64,000 bases of DNA. Origin: CAIWHR01 sp963773195 (GTDB taxonomy: Bacteria; Pseudomonadota; Gammaproteobacteria; Burkholderiales; Casimicrobiaceae). Made by a program: the position numbers and the translations under genes. The notes below the pieces were generated by a model, which saw nothing but the letters and a program-made list of their open reading frames with translations, made no database searches and was not told the DNA's origin. This document shows, in pieces, positions 53,989 through 63,259 of the stretch (positions within the stretch are counted from its first letter, which is position 1; every line of letters begins with the position of its first letter). The DNA is taken from assembly GCA_963773195.1 (NCBI GenBank), contig CAVZAE010000017.1, positions 62,001 through 126,000 on the forward strand, in the 5' to 3' direction.

Positions 53989-55316
53989 GTGAGCAGTGAG
54001 GCGCTCGTCGAATCGCCGCGTTTGGCCGAGGCGCGCCTCGTCGGACAGGAGGCGCACGCGCTCATCGAGCGCCTCTATCCGTTGTGCAGCAGTCTGACGG
54101 GCGATGGCGTTCGCGAGACGCTGCAGACTTCTGCAGGAAATCGTCCCCCTGAAGATTCACGAGGTGCCGACCGGCACCCGCGCCTTCGACTGGATCGTCC
54201 CGAATGAATGGAACGTGACGGACGCCTACGTCCTCGACGGGCGCGGCCGGCGGGTGATCGACTTTCGCGCTGAACAATCTGCACCTGGCAGGCTATAGCG
54301 TCCCCGTGGACGCAGAGGTCACGAGGGCCGAGTTGCTCGAGCATCTCTTCCTCGACCCCGCTCATCCGGATTGGGTGCCGTACCGTCACTTCTATTACAA
54401 GGAGGGCTGGGGATTCTGCGTGACCCGAACCCAGCTGGCGGCACTGAACGAACCGGTCTATCGCGTCCGCATCGAATCGCCAGCTTGCGCCCGGGAGCCT
54501 GACTTACGGGGAATTCGTCGTCCCGGGACGCGAATCCGGTGAGGTCGTGATCTCCACCCACACCTGCCATCCATCGCTGTGCAACGACAATCTCTCCGGC
54601 ATCGCCACCACCGCGCTGCTGGCGCGCGACGTTGCACGCTCGCCGTCTCGGTTTGGATTCCGCTTCGTGTTCGTGCCAGCGACGCTGGGGCCGCTTCGTA
54701 TGGCTCTCCCGCAACGAGGCGGTGGTTTCTCGCATCCGTTGGCGGGCTCGTCGTCGCCGGCGTCGGCGACCCCGGCCCGTTCACCTACATCCGGTCGCGT
54801 CGCGGCGCGGCCTGGATCGACCGCGCCGATCGCGCACGTCTTCGCGCACGCCAGCCCGGCGCGGCAACTCGATGCGCGAGTTTGCTCCGATCGGCTACGA
54901 CCAGCGCCAGTACTGCTCGCCGGGATTCGACTTGCCCATCGGCTGCCTGATGCGCACTCCGAATGGCGAGTATCCCGAATACCACACGTCCGCGGACAAT
55001 CTGCAGTTCGTTACGGCGGCGGCGCTCGGCGAATCGTGGCGTCTCATGCGCCTCGCGCTGGACATTCTTCGAATCGAGGACCAGATCTTCCTCAACCTCT
55101 GCCCGAAGGGCGAGCCGCGTCTAGGTCCGCGCGGACTTGTTCGCCGATGCGGAACGGCTTAGGCCTGTTCTGGATTCTCAATTTTCCGGATGGGCAAACA
55201 CAGCCTGCTCGACATCGCCGAGCGCGCGCACATGCCGTTCTGGCGCCTGCGTGAAGGCGCCGAGCGGCTCCAGGAATGCGGGTTGATCGAAGCGGGTCGA
55301 ATGTCAGTGTGCGTGA
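53989..55316 (+). CDS. DUF4910 aminopeptidase-like protein with C-terminal winged helix, frame broken
   Basis: From a GTG at 53989. Pieces in order are HALIERLYPLCSSLTGDGVR, WIVPNEWNVTDAYVLDGRG, HLAGYSVPVDAEVTRAELLE, YYKEGWGFCVTRTQL, ISTHTCHPSLCNDNLSGIAT (zinc-ligand region), GDPGPFTYIRSRRG, SPGFDLPIGCLMRTPNGEYP plus YHTSADNL, and a C-terminal winged-helix segment HSLLDIAERAHMPFWRLREG. These define the DUF4910/DUF2172 family, peptidase-like (M28-type) proteins often found in sugar clusters with methyltransferases and epimerases. Length about 440 residues. Its stop overlaps the next gene's GTG. The substrate is unknown; hydrolysis of an amide in the glycan precursor is only an idea. Confidence 0.78.
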
Positions 55317-56323
55317 ACCGCCGACGATCGGTCCCGGGTTCGGAACGCGACGCATTCGACGGGCGCACCGTCCTGGTGACCGGAGGCTTGGGCTTCATCG
55401 GCAGCGCCCTGTCAGCGCGCCTCGAGCGCGCCGGGGCCGAGGTCGCACACCGTGAGCCGGAGGACCGCCGCACAAACGCGGGGAGGGCGACATTGGCGCG
55501 CCGACCTCAGCGAGGCGACGGTGGTCGAGAAACCTCGTGCAAGCGAGATCGAGCCGCATTACGTGTTTCATCTCGCCAGCCACGTCATGGGCGCGCCCGA
55601 CCTCCATCACGTGCTGCCTGCTTTCCGGAGCAATTTGCAGACAACGGTGAATCTGCTGAGCACGCTCGCGGAGGCCGGCTGCGGTCGGATGATGACGACC
55701 GGGCTCGCTGGTCGAACCGGAAAACGGTGCGCCGACGATTCCGAACTCACCGTATGCCGCGGCCAAGTGGGCCGCCAGCGATTACGCACGGATGTTTCAC
55801 GCGCTCTACGGATTCCCGGTCGCGATCGCGCGCGTCTTCATGGTCTACGGTCCGGGCCAGCAGGACGAGACGAAGCTGGTGCCATACGTGATCCGCTGCG
55901 TGCTGCGCGGCGAGGCTCCGAAGATCACGAGCGGCAAACATCGCATCGACTGGATCTTCGTCGACGACGTCGTCTCGCGGCTTTATGAGGCTGGCGATCG
56001 CGCCGGGCGTCGACGGAAAGTCGGTGGACCTGGGCTCCGGATACCCTCATAGCGATCAAGAGAACTGGTCGACAAGATCTGTGCGCTAGATGCGGGCGAC
56101 CGCCTCTCCCCCATATGGCGCGCTGGCGGACCGACCGCTTGAGCCACTGTCGCGTATCGCAGACGTCGCGCAATCGAAGCGCCAGATCGGTTGGTCGCCA
56201 ACCATGCGAGCGACCGAGGGACTGCGCCGAACGATTGAGTTCGGCCGGCAGGCGGCGCCTGAAGGCCAGCGGTTCGCTGTCGCGACCATCGAACAAGACT
56301 ATCATCGCGGAGGTCTCAGGTGA
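55313..56323 (+). CDS. NAD-dependent epimerase/dehydratase, copy 2, frame broken
   Basis: A GTG at 55313 overlaps the DUF4910 stop. Nucleotide motif VLVTGGLGFIGSALSARLER, then YVFHLASHVMGAPDLHHVLP, NSPYAAAKWAASDYARMF (Tyr-x3-Lys), VAIARVFMVYGPGQQDETKL, IDWIFVDDVVSRL and a last segment KRQIGWSPTMRATEGLRRTI ending at 56323. Length about 336 residues. It is a second extended SDR in the operon, perhaps a 4,6-dehydratase or 4-epimerase/reductase acting on the NDP-deoxysugar made with the cytidylyltransferase. The stop overlaps the next ATG by four bases. Confidence 0.78.
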
Positions 56324-57630
56324 AACCGATCGCAGTGCTCGGAACCGGAATGGCAGGACTTGGCGCCGGCTACGCCCTTGAGCGAGCGGCAGTTCCGTTC
56401 GTCTGCTACGACAAGAATGCGTACCTCGGCGGGCACACGAGGTCGTTTCGCTACGACAGCGGATTCGTCTTCGACGAAGGGGGGCACATCTCATTCACCA
56501 AGCACGACCATGTCCGGGACGTTCTCGCCAAGAACATTCGCGGCCAATACGAGGAGCGAAGCCTCGAGATCGACAACTACTGGCACGGCTACCGGATTCC
56601 GCATCCGGTGCAGTGCAATCTGCGCGGGCTGCCGTCGGACCTGGTCATGAGGGTGATCCAGGACTTCGTCGCGCCCAGGCGCGCGAAGGCCTCAGGCGGA
56701 CCAGAGCTACGCCGAGTGGCTCGGCGACACGTACGGCAAGACGTTCGCCGAGACGTTTCCGATGGTCTACGGTCACAAGTACCACACGACGACCATGGAT
56801 CGGCTGACGACTGACTGGATCGGCCCACGCATGTACCGCCCGACTCTCGAGGAGATTCTGCGAGGTGCCATCGGCGAGGAGGTCGACGGGCGCGCACTAC
56901 GTGGACACGTTCCGATATCCTTCGTACGGCGGCTTCGTCAGCTATCTCGAGCCGTTCGCCGAGCGCTTCGAGGTCAAACTCGATCATCGGCTGTCCGGAC
57001 TCGATCCGGCGCACCGAGTGCTGCGCTTCGCGAACGGGGCGAGATGCCGTACGAGCGAGTGATTTCGTCGATTCCGCTGCCGGACCTGATTCCCGTGATC
57101 GACGGCGTCCCCGCGGACGTCGAGCCGCGCCCGCAAGCTCGCGTTCACTCAGGCGGTGCTGATCAACCTCGGCATCAATCGAGCGGACCTGTCGGAGACG
57201 GCGATCACGTACTTTTACGACGAGGACGTGATCTTCTCGCGCGTCAACCTGCCGCACATGTTCTCGCCGAACAACGCGCCCCCGCGGCTGCGGCACGATC
57301 CAGGCCGAGGTCTACTTTTCGGACAAGTACAGGCCGTTTTCCGGGATGCCCGACGCCCTCGTCGAGCCGGTCATCGCCGACCTGCGTCGCTGCGGCTTCA
57401 TGCGCGACGACGATACGATCATGCTCAAGGATACGGCCATCAATCGGTATGCCAACGTCATCTACGACACCGATCGCGCGAGCGCCGTATCGACGGTTCA
57501 CGGCTTCCTCGACGACATCGGCATCCACTACTGCGGCCGCTACGGCAACTGGGACCATGCCTGGACGGACGAGGCTTTCATCAGCGGTGAGGGAGCCGCG
57601 AGGAAGGCGCTGGACGCCGCGCGCGCCTAG
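56320..57630 (+). CDS. FAD-dependent amine-oxidase/GLF-like oxidoreductase, frame broken
   Basis: From ATG 56320: FAD motif IAVLGTGMAGLGAGYALERA, YLGGHTRSFRYDSGFVFDEG, then in other frames DTYGKTFAETFPMVYGHKYH, PSYGGFVSYLEPFAERFEVK, ITYFYDEDVIFSRVNLPHMF, INRYANVIYDTDRASAVSTV and GRYGNWDHAWTDEAF to the stop 57630. Length about 435 residues. It is like protoporphyrinogen-oxidase/UDP-galactopyranose-mutase proteins found in polysaccharide clusters; the terminal GRYGNW segment is common in that group. A sugar-ring oxidoreduction or mutase step is inferred from context only. Confidence 0.8.
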
Positions 57631-57643
57631 AGCCTGGCGCGTC

Positions 57644-58300
57644 TCAGGAACAGACGAGCTTCCGGCAGTGGAAGGCCTCGGCGAACCCGCCGGCCGACCG
57701 GCTCTCCAGACCGCGGAGGCGCAGCGCCGCGAGCAGGTTCTCCGCCGTGAACCATGACCTGGATCGTTGCGAGGCGAAGGCGCGCATGATGATGTCCACC
57801 TTGCGCGTCGCGATGGCCGGGCGCAGCGGCACGTACATGCTGGGCGTCGTCAGGTCGCCATCGTATTTCGGAATCTCGTATTCCCAGATCAGGTGATCCC
57901 GGAACGTTTGCCAGGTGACCTGGCTCACGAGACTGTGGTCCTGATGGCGATCGAGCCCGTGATGCGTGAATATGAGATCGGGTGAGATCGACCTCTTCAA
58001 TTCCTCGAACTCTGCCTTGACCTCCGCGAAGTGCGCCGGGAGGTACCCGTCAGGCAATCCGCAGATTTGCAACTCCCCTCGGGCGGAGGGCCGGAGGAAA
58101 GCCCTGGCGGCCCGTGCTGCCTCCCGCTGCCGCTCCGGCACCGAAGTCAACACCAACCAGTGGATCCTGCACCGGCGATATTGCTGCTGCAGCCACAACA
58201 CGGTGCCGCCGCAGCCGATCTCGATGTCGTCGCAGTGTGCGCCGATGCACAGCACTTCCAGGGGCCGCCGGGGAGGCGCCGCGAGCGTCAGCCCGAGCAT
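57644..58300 (-). CDS. PIG-L family N-deacetylase
   Basis: 218 residues from ATG 58300, intact. The zinc motif is LCIGAHCDDIEIGCGGTVLW (AHxDD) and the second block is IFTHHGLDRHQDHSLVSQV (HxxDxHQDH). The family removes acetyl groups from GlcNAc-containing substrates. It lies eight bases after the cytidylyltransferase gene and meets the FAD enzyme gene tail to tail with 13 bases between. It is one of the few unbroken genes between 51.6 and 59 kb. Confidence 0.9.
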   Translation of the reverse strand: MLGLTLAAPPRRPLEVLCIGAHCDDIEIGCGGTVLWLQQQYRRCRIHWLVLTSVPERQREAARAARAFLRPSARGELQICGLPDGYLPAHFAEVKAEFEELKRSISPDLIFTHHGLDRHQDHSLVSQVTWQTFRDHLIWEYEIPKYDGDLTTPSMYVPLRPAIATRKVDIIMRAFASQRSRSWFTAENLLAALRLRGLESRSAGGFAEAFHCRKLVCS

Positions 58301-58308
58301 CAAGAGTC

Positions 58309-59090
58309 TCAGCGCTTCCACACCATCCACGGACAGTCGCCGCGCGCCTCCATGCGGTCGAGCGTGATCTTGTCCTTGAAGGTATCCATTGCGCGCCAGA
58401 AACCCGAATGCCGATACACGGCGAGCAGGCGTTTCTCGATCAGCCGCTGGAACGGCTGCTCGACGAGTTCGTCGCCCTCCTCGATGTAATCGAAGATCTC
58501 CCGGCGCAGCACGAAGTAGCCGCCGTTGATCAGAACTCCGGTCGGCAGGCCAGCCGATCTCGCGAGGCCAGGCCATCCGGCGTCGCGTCCACCGAGTGAA
58601 AGCTGTGGGCAGCTCGCCACGCCGACGAAGCTCGCCACGACCCGCTTCGCTCGAAGTCGGCGATCATCGATCGAGCGGCAGATCCGATGAGGTCCGTCGG
58701 AGTAGTTCGCGAGGAAGACCGGGCTCGTCCTCGAGGTGCTTCCGCACGCGCGAGCAGCCGCTGGCCGATGTTGGAGTGCAGTCCGGTGTCGACGAACGTG
58801 ATGCGCCAGTCGTCGATGTCGGATCGAATGCAGCTCGATCTTCCGGCCGCCCTCCGACAGACGTGAAGTCGTTCGACATGCACTCGTTGTAGTTCAGGAA
58901 GTAGTCGCGGATCAGGTCGCCGCGGTAGCCGAGACACAGGATGAAGTCCTTGTGCCCGAAGTGCGCGTAGTAGCGCATCAGGTGCCAGATGATCGGCCGA
59001 GACGCCGACGGTGACGAGCGGCTTCGGGATCGTGTCCGAGTGCTCGCGCAGCCGCGTCCCCAGCCCGCCACAAAACAGTACGACCTTCAT
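58309..59090 (-). CDS. Glucose-1-phosphate cytidylyltransferase-like nucleotidyltransferase (RfbF family), frame broken
   Basis: Starts ATG 59090 with the pyrophosphorylase signature VVLFCGGLGTRLREHSDTIP plus KPLVTVG. Other frames give IIWHLMRYYAHFGHKDFILC, LGYRGDLIRDYFLNYNECM, ITFVDTGLHSNIGQRLL, VLINGGYFVLRREIFDYIEE and AVYRHSGFWRAMDTFKDKI, all RfbF-like. Length about 258 residues. CTP plus sugar-1-phosphate to CDP-sugar would start a CDP-deoxysugar path, consistent with the C-methyltransferase and two epimerases on the facing strand. Confidence 0.8.
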
Positions 59091-59181
59091 CCTGGATCGC
59101 CGCAAATGGGGCTGCCCGCCCCCGGTCGGCCGCTATCGGGTCGCGCCGCGCGCTGTGTCGCGCAACGACATTGCCGCCAGC

Positions 59182-60489
59182 TTAGAATCGAGAGAGTTGT
59201 CCCACTATGTGGCGCCACCCCCGGTGTGTCAAGCTGGCAGTCGACATGGCGCCTGTCCACATCTTCACCGCGATCGGCTCGTGCAGGCACGCCTCCACCA
59301 GATCCGGCTCCTCCCAGGGCACGTCGTGATAGGCCTCGTTCAGCAGCGGACTCTTCGGGTCGCGCTGCATCTCCTGCGGGAACAGCGCGATCAGGCTTTT
59401 GTCCGTCACGCTCCGCGTGCAGCGTACCTGCTCTCCGCAAATGCCGGCACGAATGGCCGCGGCCAGGTCCCGACCGTCGCCCAAGGCCAGGTGGCCCATT
59501 TGCGTCGCTCGCGGATTCATTTCGATGAGATAGGCGTCGCCAGTCCTTTGTTCGATGAGGAAGTCGAAGCCGAGCATGCCCGACAGCCGCAGGCGTCCGA
59601 CAATCTTCGACGCAGCCTCGGCTATCTCGCGATTGTCGACAATCCGCACGACCGACGATGGTCCCTGGCGCCCGACCGTGTGGACGACGGCCCCGGTTAT
59701 CGCGGCGAGGACCTTGCCGTCCCAGCACGCGATCGAGCTGGTCGCATCCTGGCCTGCGACGAACCGCTGCGCGTTCACGACGGGCCGTGCACCGGATAGC
59801 AGCGACCGCATGTAGCTCGGATCGCCGTTGACGAGCGCGCGCTTGATGGCCCGCGCGGCGGAGGGCGGCGAGCTCAGCAAACGGAACGTCTGTCTCGCTT
59901 CTTCCAGCGAATGGACGGTCCGCACGCCGCGGCCGCCGTAGGTTCCGTCCGCCTTGAGCATGGCAGGAACGCCCTGCTGCCGGATCCAGGCGGCGAGGTC
60001 GTCGATGGTACGGATGACCGAGGTCTCGGCAACCCTGATGCCCAATTCGCGCGCGGTCTCGATGAGCCGCGCACGCGACACGGCCACCGGAAAGCTGGAG
60101 GCGTCGCCAAGGGACTTTTCGATCAATGAGCGCACTCCGTCATCGGTGTTGGCCGCGCGATGCAGATCATGCAGATGAGCCGTCGCATGATCGTCGCACG
60201 GGATGACGAGATCCGCCCGAGCGGACGCGATGGCCGCCGCCACCGAGCGCAGAGGGGCAATGCCACGGTAACGATGGATTCGAACGACGGCGCGGGTCGT
60301 CGCGACAGGGTGCCCGCTGGGTCCGACCAGTTCGACAATGCATCCAGCCTCGGCGAGCGCCATCGCGAGCCGCGCGGTCGCCGGCCAGCGACACGTCGTG
60401 ACCAACAAGGTCTTGGGTCTCCGCCGCGAGTCGATGCCCGCGATTGGCTCGGAACTCCGACGCTCCATTCCGGTGGGCGTTGCCATCAT
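59182..60489 (-). CDS. ATP-grasp domain carboxylate-amine ligase-like protein
   Basis: 435 residues. After an N-terminal pre-grasp domain (TLLVTTCRWPATARLAMALA), the ATP-grasp core shows GVPAMLKADGTYGGRGVRTV (Lys and glycine-rich loop), QRFVAGQDATSSIACWDGKV, LRLSGMLGFDFLIEQRTGDA and LIEMNPRATQMGHLALGDGR with the metal-binding Glu-Met-Asn-Pro-Arg. Similar proteins occur in surface-polysaccharide clusters. It overlaps the monooxygenase-like gene upstream by four bases. The reaction is probably amide or peptide bond formation; partner substrate unknown. Confidence 0.87.
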   Translation of the reverse strand: MMATPTGMERRSSEPIAGIDSRRRPKTLLVTTCRWPATARLAMALAEAGCIVELVGPSGHPVATTRAVVRIHRYRGIAPLRSVAAAIASARADLVIPCDDHATAHLHDLHRAANTDDGVRSLIEKSLGDASSFPVAVSRARLIETARELGIRVAETSVIRTIDDLAAWIRQQGVPAMLKADGTYGGRGVRTVHSLEEARQTFRLLSSPPSAARAIKRALVNGDPSYMRSLLSGARPVVNAQRFVAGQDATSSIACWDGKVLAAITGAVVHTVGRQGPSSVVRIVDNREIAEAASKIVGRLRLSGMLGFDFLIEQRTGDAYLIEMNPRATQMGHLALGDGRDLAAAIRAGICGEQVRCTRSVTDKSLIALFPQEMQRDPKSPLLNEAYHDVPWEEPDLVEACLHEPIAVKMWTGAMSTASLTHRGWRHIVGQLSRF

Positions 60490-61718
60490 GTTCGACCGGC
60501 CCGCCTAACGTCCGGGCGCCGCGCCCGGTCTGCCCCGGCGATCCTTCGAGTCAACTGCCGCGCGGTCCACTCCGCCCCGCACGCGAAACGCATCACGGGG
60601 CCAAAGCTCGCCATCGCCCCGACCCCGACGAAGTACAGTCCAGCAAGCGAAGACTCGAAGTCCGCGGACAGCGCGGGACCATGTGCATAGCAACGGATCC
60701 TGGAGCGAAGATCGTCTCCGAGAAACGATAGACGCCGGAGATCCACTCGATAGCCGGTCGCCGCGATCACGTGCTCGGCTTCATGGTTCCGGGCGCCATC
60801 ACCTCCGGTGAGTCGCAGCTGTACACCGCCATCGCCGGAGTGAATGTCCTGCACGTTGTAGCCCTCGAGCGTCGGGACACGGTCCGCGAACCGGTCCTTC
60901 ATGGGCCAGCCCGCCGACGGGCTCGCGATCTGTCTCATCACGATGCGCTCGCGCAGGGCGCGCGGCAGTCGATGCACCAGCCATGGCGCATCCGCATAGA
61001 TCCGCGACGGCCAGCCTGGACCGATCGTCGAGCTCGGATGACAAAGCCGCTCGCGCCAGGAGCGTTCGCCGGCCGATGGGGCGTCGTTGATCCTTACCGA
61101 ACGGCGGGCAACGAGCGTCACCATGGACCCGGCCTCGTGCAGCAGCGTCGCCATGTCGATCGCCGATGCGCCGCCGCCCACGACCGTAACCCGCCTTCCG
61201 CGGAAGCGCCCGAGATCACGGTGCGCCGACGCATGCGACACGAGCCCGTCCGGCGCGGCGGCGAGCACGGCCGGCATGTATTGAAAGTGGGTGATGCCGA
61301 CGGCAAGCACAATCTCGCCGCTCGTCAGCGTGCTGCCGTCGTCCAGCTCGATCTCGTAGCCGTCGGGCGCGCGACCGATGCGCACGACCTGCTTGTCCTC
61401 CAGCTCGGGCACCATGCGCTTCTGGAACTCGAACCCGTAGGCCCGGAACGTGTCCAGGGACACGGGGATCCTGGTGTGATCGTAGGGCGTACCGGTAATC
61501 TCGCAGAAGCGGCGCAGCGTGAACTGCGAGTCCGGATCGGACAGATTCGAAGCGAAGCCGTCGGATTTCAGGAGCATGCCGTCGGGCATTCGGTGCAGCC
61601 ACGTGTGCATCGGGCTGCCGAAGATCCGGAATTCCACACCGGCAGCGCGCAAATGCGCCGCTATCGACAGCCCATAAGGACCAGCGCCGATGATCACCAC
61701 TGGCGAGGAATGCCTCAT
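60486..61718 (-). CDS. FAD/NAD(P)-binding oxidoreductase (flavin monooxygenase-like)
   Basis: 410 residues from ATG 61718, which follows a GGGGGA site and sits just before the FAD motif SPVVIIGAGPYGLSIAAHLR; a longer frame starts at 61790. The second Rossmann motif is RVTVVGGGASAIDMATLLHE, and the C-terminal segment AEHVIAATGYRVDLRRLSF is the ATG-type motif of flavin monooxygenases. It probably hydroxylates or oxidises a small substrate with NADPH. It is first in a two-gene run with the ATP-grasp gene, and divergent from the acyltransferase. Confidence 0.86.
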   Translation of the reverse strand: MRHSSPVVIIGAGPYGLSIAAHLRAAGVEFRIFGSPMHTWLHRMPDGMLLKSDGFASNLSDPDSQFTLRRFCEITGTPYDHTRIPVSLDTFRAYGFEFQKRMVPELEDKQVVRIGRAPDGYEIELDDGSTLTSGEIVLAVGITHFQYMPAVLAAAPDGLVSHASAHRDLGRFRGRRVTVVGGGASAIDMATLLHEAGSMVTLVARRSVRINDAPSAGERSWRERLCHPSSTIGPGWPSRIYADAPWLVHRLPRALRERIVMRQIASPSAGWPMKDRFADRVPTLEGYNVQDIHSGDGGVQLRLTGGDGARNHEAEHVIAATGYRVDLRRLSFLGDDLRSRIRCYAHGPALSADFESSLAGLYFVGVGAMASFGPVMRFACGAEWTARQLTRRIAGADRARRPDVRRAGRT

Positions 61719-62088
61719 TGTCGCTGTTCCCCCGGCGCAAGCCCGCATGATCGGCGCCACCAAAGACGTCGATGCCACTTGATCCTCCATGTTCCGAGCA
61801 GGGCTGCGAGCGCCGAGGACGGCCGCGCATCGCTTCTCCCGATCGATGCGACGGCCGACGCAGTGGGCATGGCATCAACGCACCACGGACCACGACTTCT
61901 CGACCCGACCGCAGCGTCGATCGGATCCGCATTTCCCCCAACGGCACACGCACGCAAGACCATTATATCCAAGACAATGGCAACGCATTTCATTGGTGCG
62001 GTAGCCTACAGATACACTTCGACCTTCTGGCTTATCATTCGATTCCCCTCCCGCGCCAAACCCAAACGACGAGCACGTCGTCGTCGCC
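61719..62088. other. Divergent intergenic region, 370 bases
   Basis: No supported gene. A TATAAT-like hexamer reads on the minus strand at 61962-61967, without a convincing -35 box at the right distance. The stretch should hold promoters of the FAD-oxidoreductase and acyltransferase genes. Open frames crossing it are low-complexity readthrough. Confidence 0.4.
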
Positions 62089-63249
62089 ATGCCTGTGACC
62101 GCGTCCGTCGCAGTTTCAACGCAAGCGCTCCCCGCCGTGGTGGGGCGCTCACTCTATCGACCCGAGCTCGACGTGATGCGCTTCTTCGCATTCCTCGGGG
62201 TCTTCCTGTTTCACTTCTCCCGTCCTGTCGACCTGTATGTCGAGCACGGCATCCCGCGTTTCATCGCCACCGCGGTCAACGCTCTGATGCAGGGAGGGGT
62301 GTACGGTGTCGATCTCTTCTTCGCGTTGAGCGCGTACCTCATCACGGTCCTGTTGCTCCGCGAAAAGGAGGCATTCGGCGAGCTCGACGTGAAGAGCTTC
62401 TACCTGCGCCGGATCCTTCGGATCTGGCCGCTCTATTTCTTCTTCATCGGGCTCGCGCTCGTGCCGGCGTTCAATCCCGATGGGGAGTTCACCTGGCGCT
62501 TCGTCGTCGCGTTCCTGCTGCTCGCGGGCAACTGGAGCATCGTCCTGTGGGGCTGGCCAGGGCACTCGATCGTCAATCCGCTCTGGACCGTTTCCATCGA
62601 GGAGCAGTTCTATCTCCTGTGGCCCCCGGTCGTACGCGTGCTGTCGCGAGAAAGCCTGGTGTGGGTTGCGGCGGCGATGCTCCTCTTCGCTTGCCTCGCT
62701 CGAATCGCGCTGGTCGCCGTTCAGGGGGGGCAGTATTCCGTCTGGTGCAACACGCTTACGCGGCTCGACCCGATCGCGCTCGGCATTCTCGCCGCCGCGT
62801 TGCTGCGAGGGAGACTGCCTGCCCTCGGGTGGATCGCGCGCGTTGGGATGCTGGCTTCAGGCATCGTGGCGCTGGCGCTGGTGGCCAATTTCTGGAAGAT
62901 TCACGCCCCCGAGACGCTCGAGTGGATACCGACGCTCGTAGGCTATCCGGTGGTCGCCGCGGGCTGTCTCGCCATCCTCCTTTCCGTTCTGGGAATCTCG
63001 GCGCCGCTGCCGAGCTCCATCGTCTACCTCGGGAAGATTTCCTACGGGCTCTATGTCTATCATGCGCTCGGCAATCTGCTGTCGCTTCGACTCATTCCCG
63101 TGCGGACCGACTTTCTCCAGCTGGCGCTGCGTCCGCTCACAGCCTTTGCGATCACCGTAGCGCTGGCTTCGGTATCGTATGCCGTGCTCGAAAAGCCGTT
63201 CCTGCGCTTGAAGGACCGCTTCGCGCACGTTCGATCCCGTCCGATCTAG
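62089..63249 (+). CDS. Acyltransferase 3 family membrane O-acyltransferase
   Basis: 386 residues with about ten membrane helices. The family start LYRPELDVMRFFAFLGVFLF with HFSRP, the catalytic-region FFALSAYLITVLLLREK, FYLRRILRIWPLYFFFIGLA (RxxRR-type motif), and IVNPLWTVSIEEQFYLLWPP are all typical of OafA/YrhL proteins. It would O-acetylate the surface glycan using a cytosolic acyl donor. The next gene begins ten bases after its stop. Confidence 0.93.
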   Translation: MPVTASVAVSTQALPAVVGRSLYRPELDVMRFFAFLGVFLFHFSRPVDLYVEHGIPRFIATAVNALMQGGVYGVDLFFALSAYLITVLLLREKEAFGELDVKSFYLRRILRIWPLYFFFIGLALVPAFNPDGEFTWRFVVAFLLLAGNWSIVLWGWPGHSIVNPLWTVSIEEQFYLLWPPVVRVLSRESLVWVAAAMLLFACLARIALVAVQGGQYSVWCNTLTRLDPIALGILAAALLRGRLPALGWIARVGMLASGIVALALVANFWKIHAPETLEWIPTLVGYPVVAAGCLAILLSVLGISAPLPSSIVYLGKISYGLYVYHALGNLLSLRLIPVRTDFLQLALRPLTAFAITVALASVSYAVLEKPFLRLKDRFAHVRSRPI

Positions 63250-63259
63250 GCATCGCACC

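Noticed and set aside
51579..57630. Programmed +1 frameshifting as an explanation of the broken genes
   Set aside because: There are dozens of shifts at unrelated sites without slippery codons or stop signals, in unrelated enzymes, and neighbouring genes such as PIG-L are normal.
61962..61967. TATAAT on the minus strand as the promoter of the FAD-oxidoreductase gene
   Set aside because: No acceptable -35 box stands 16-18 bases upstream and the box is about 245 bases from the start codon.
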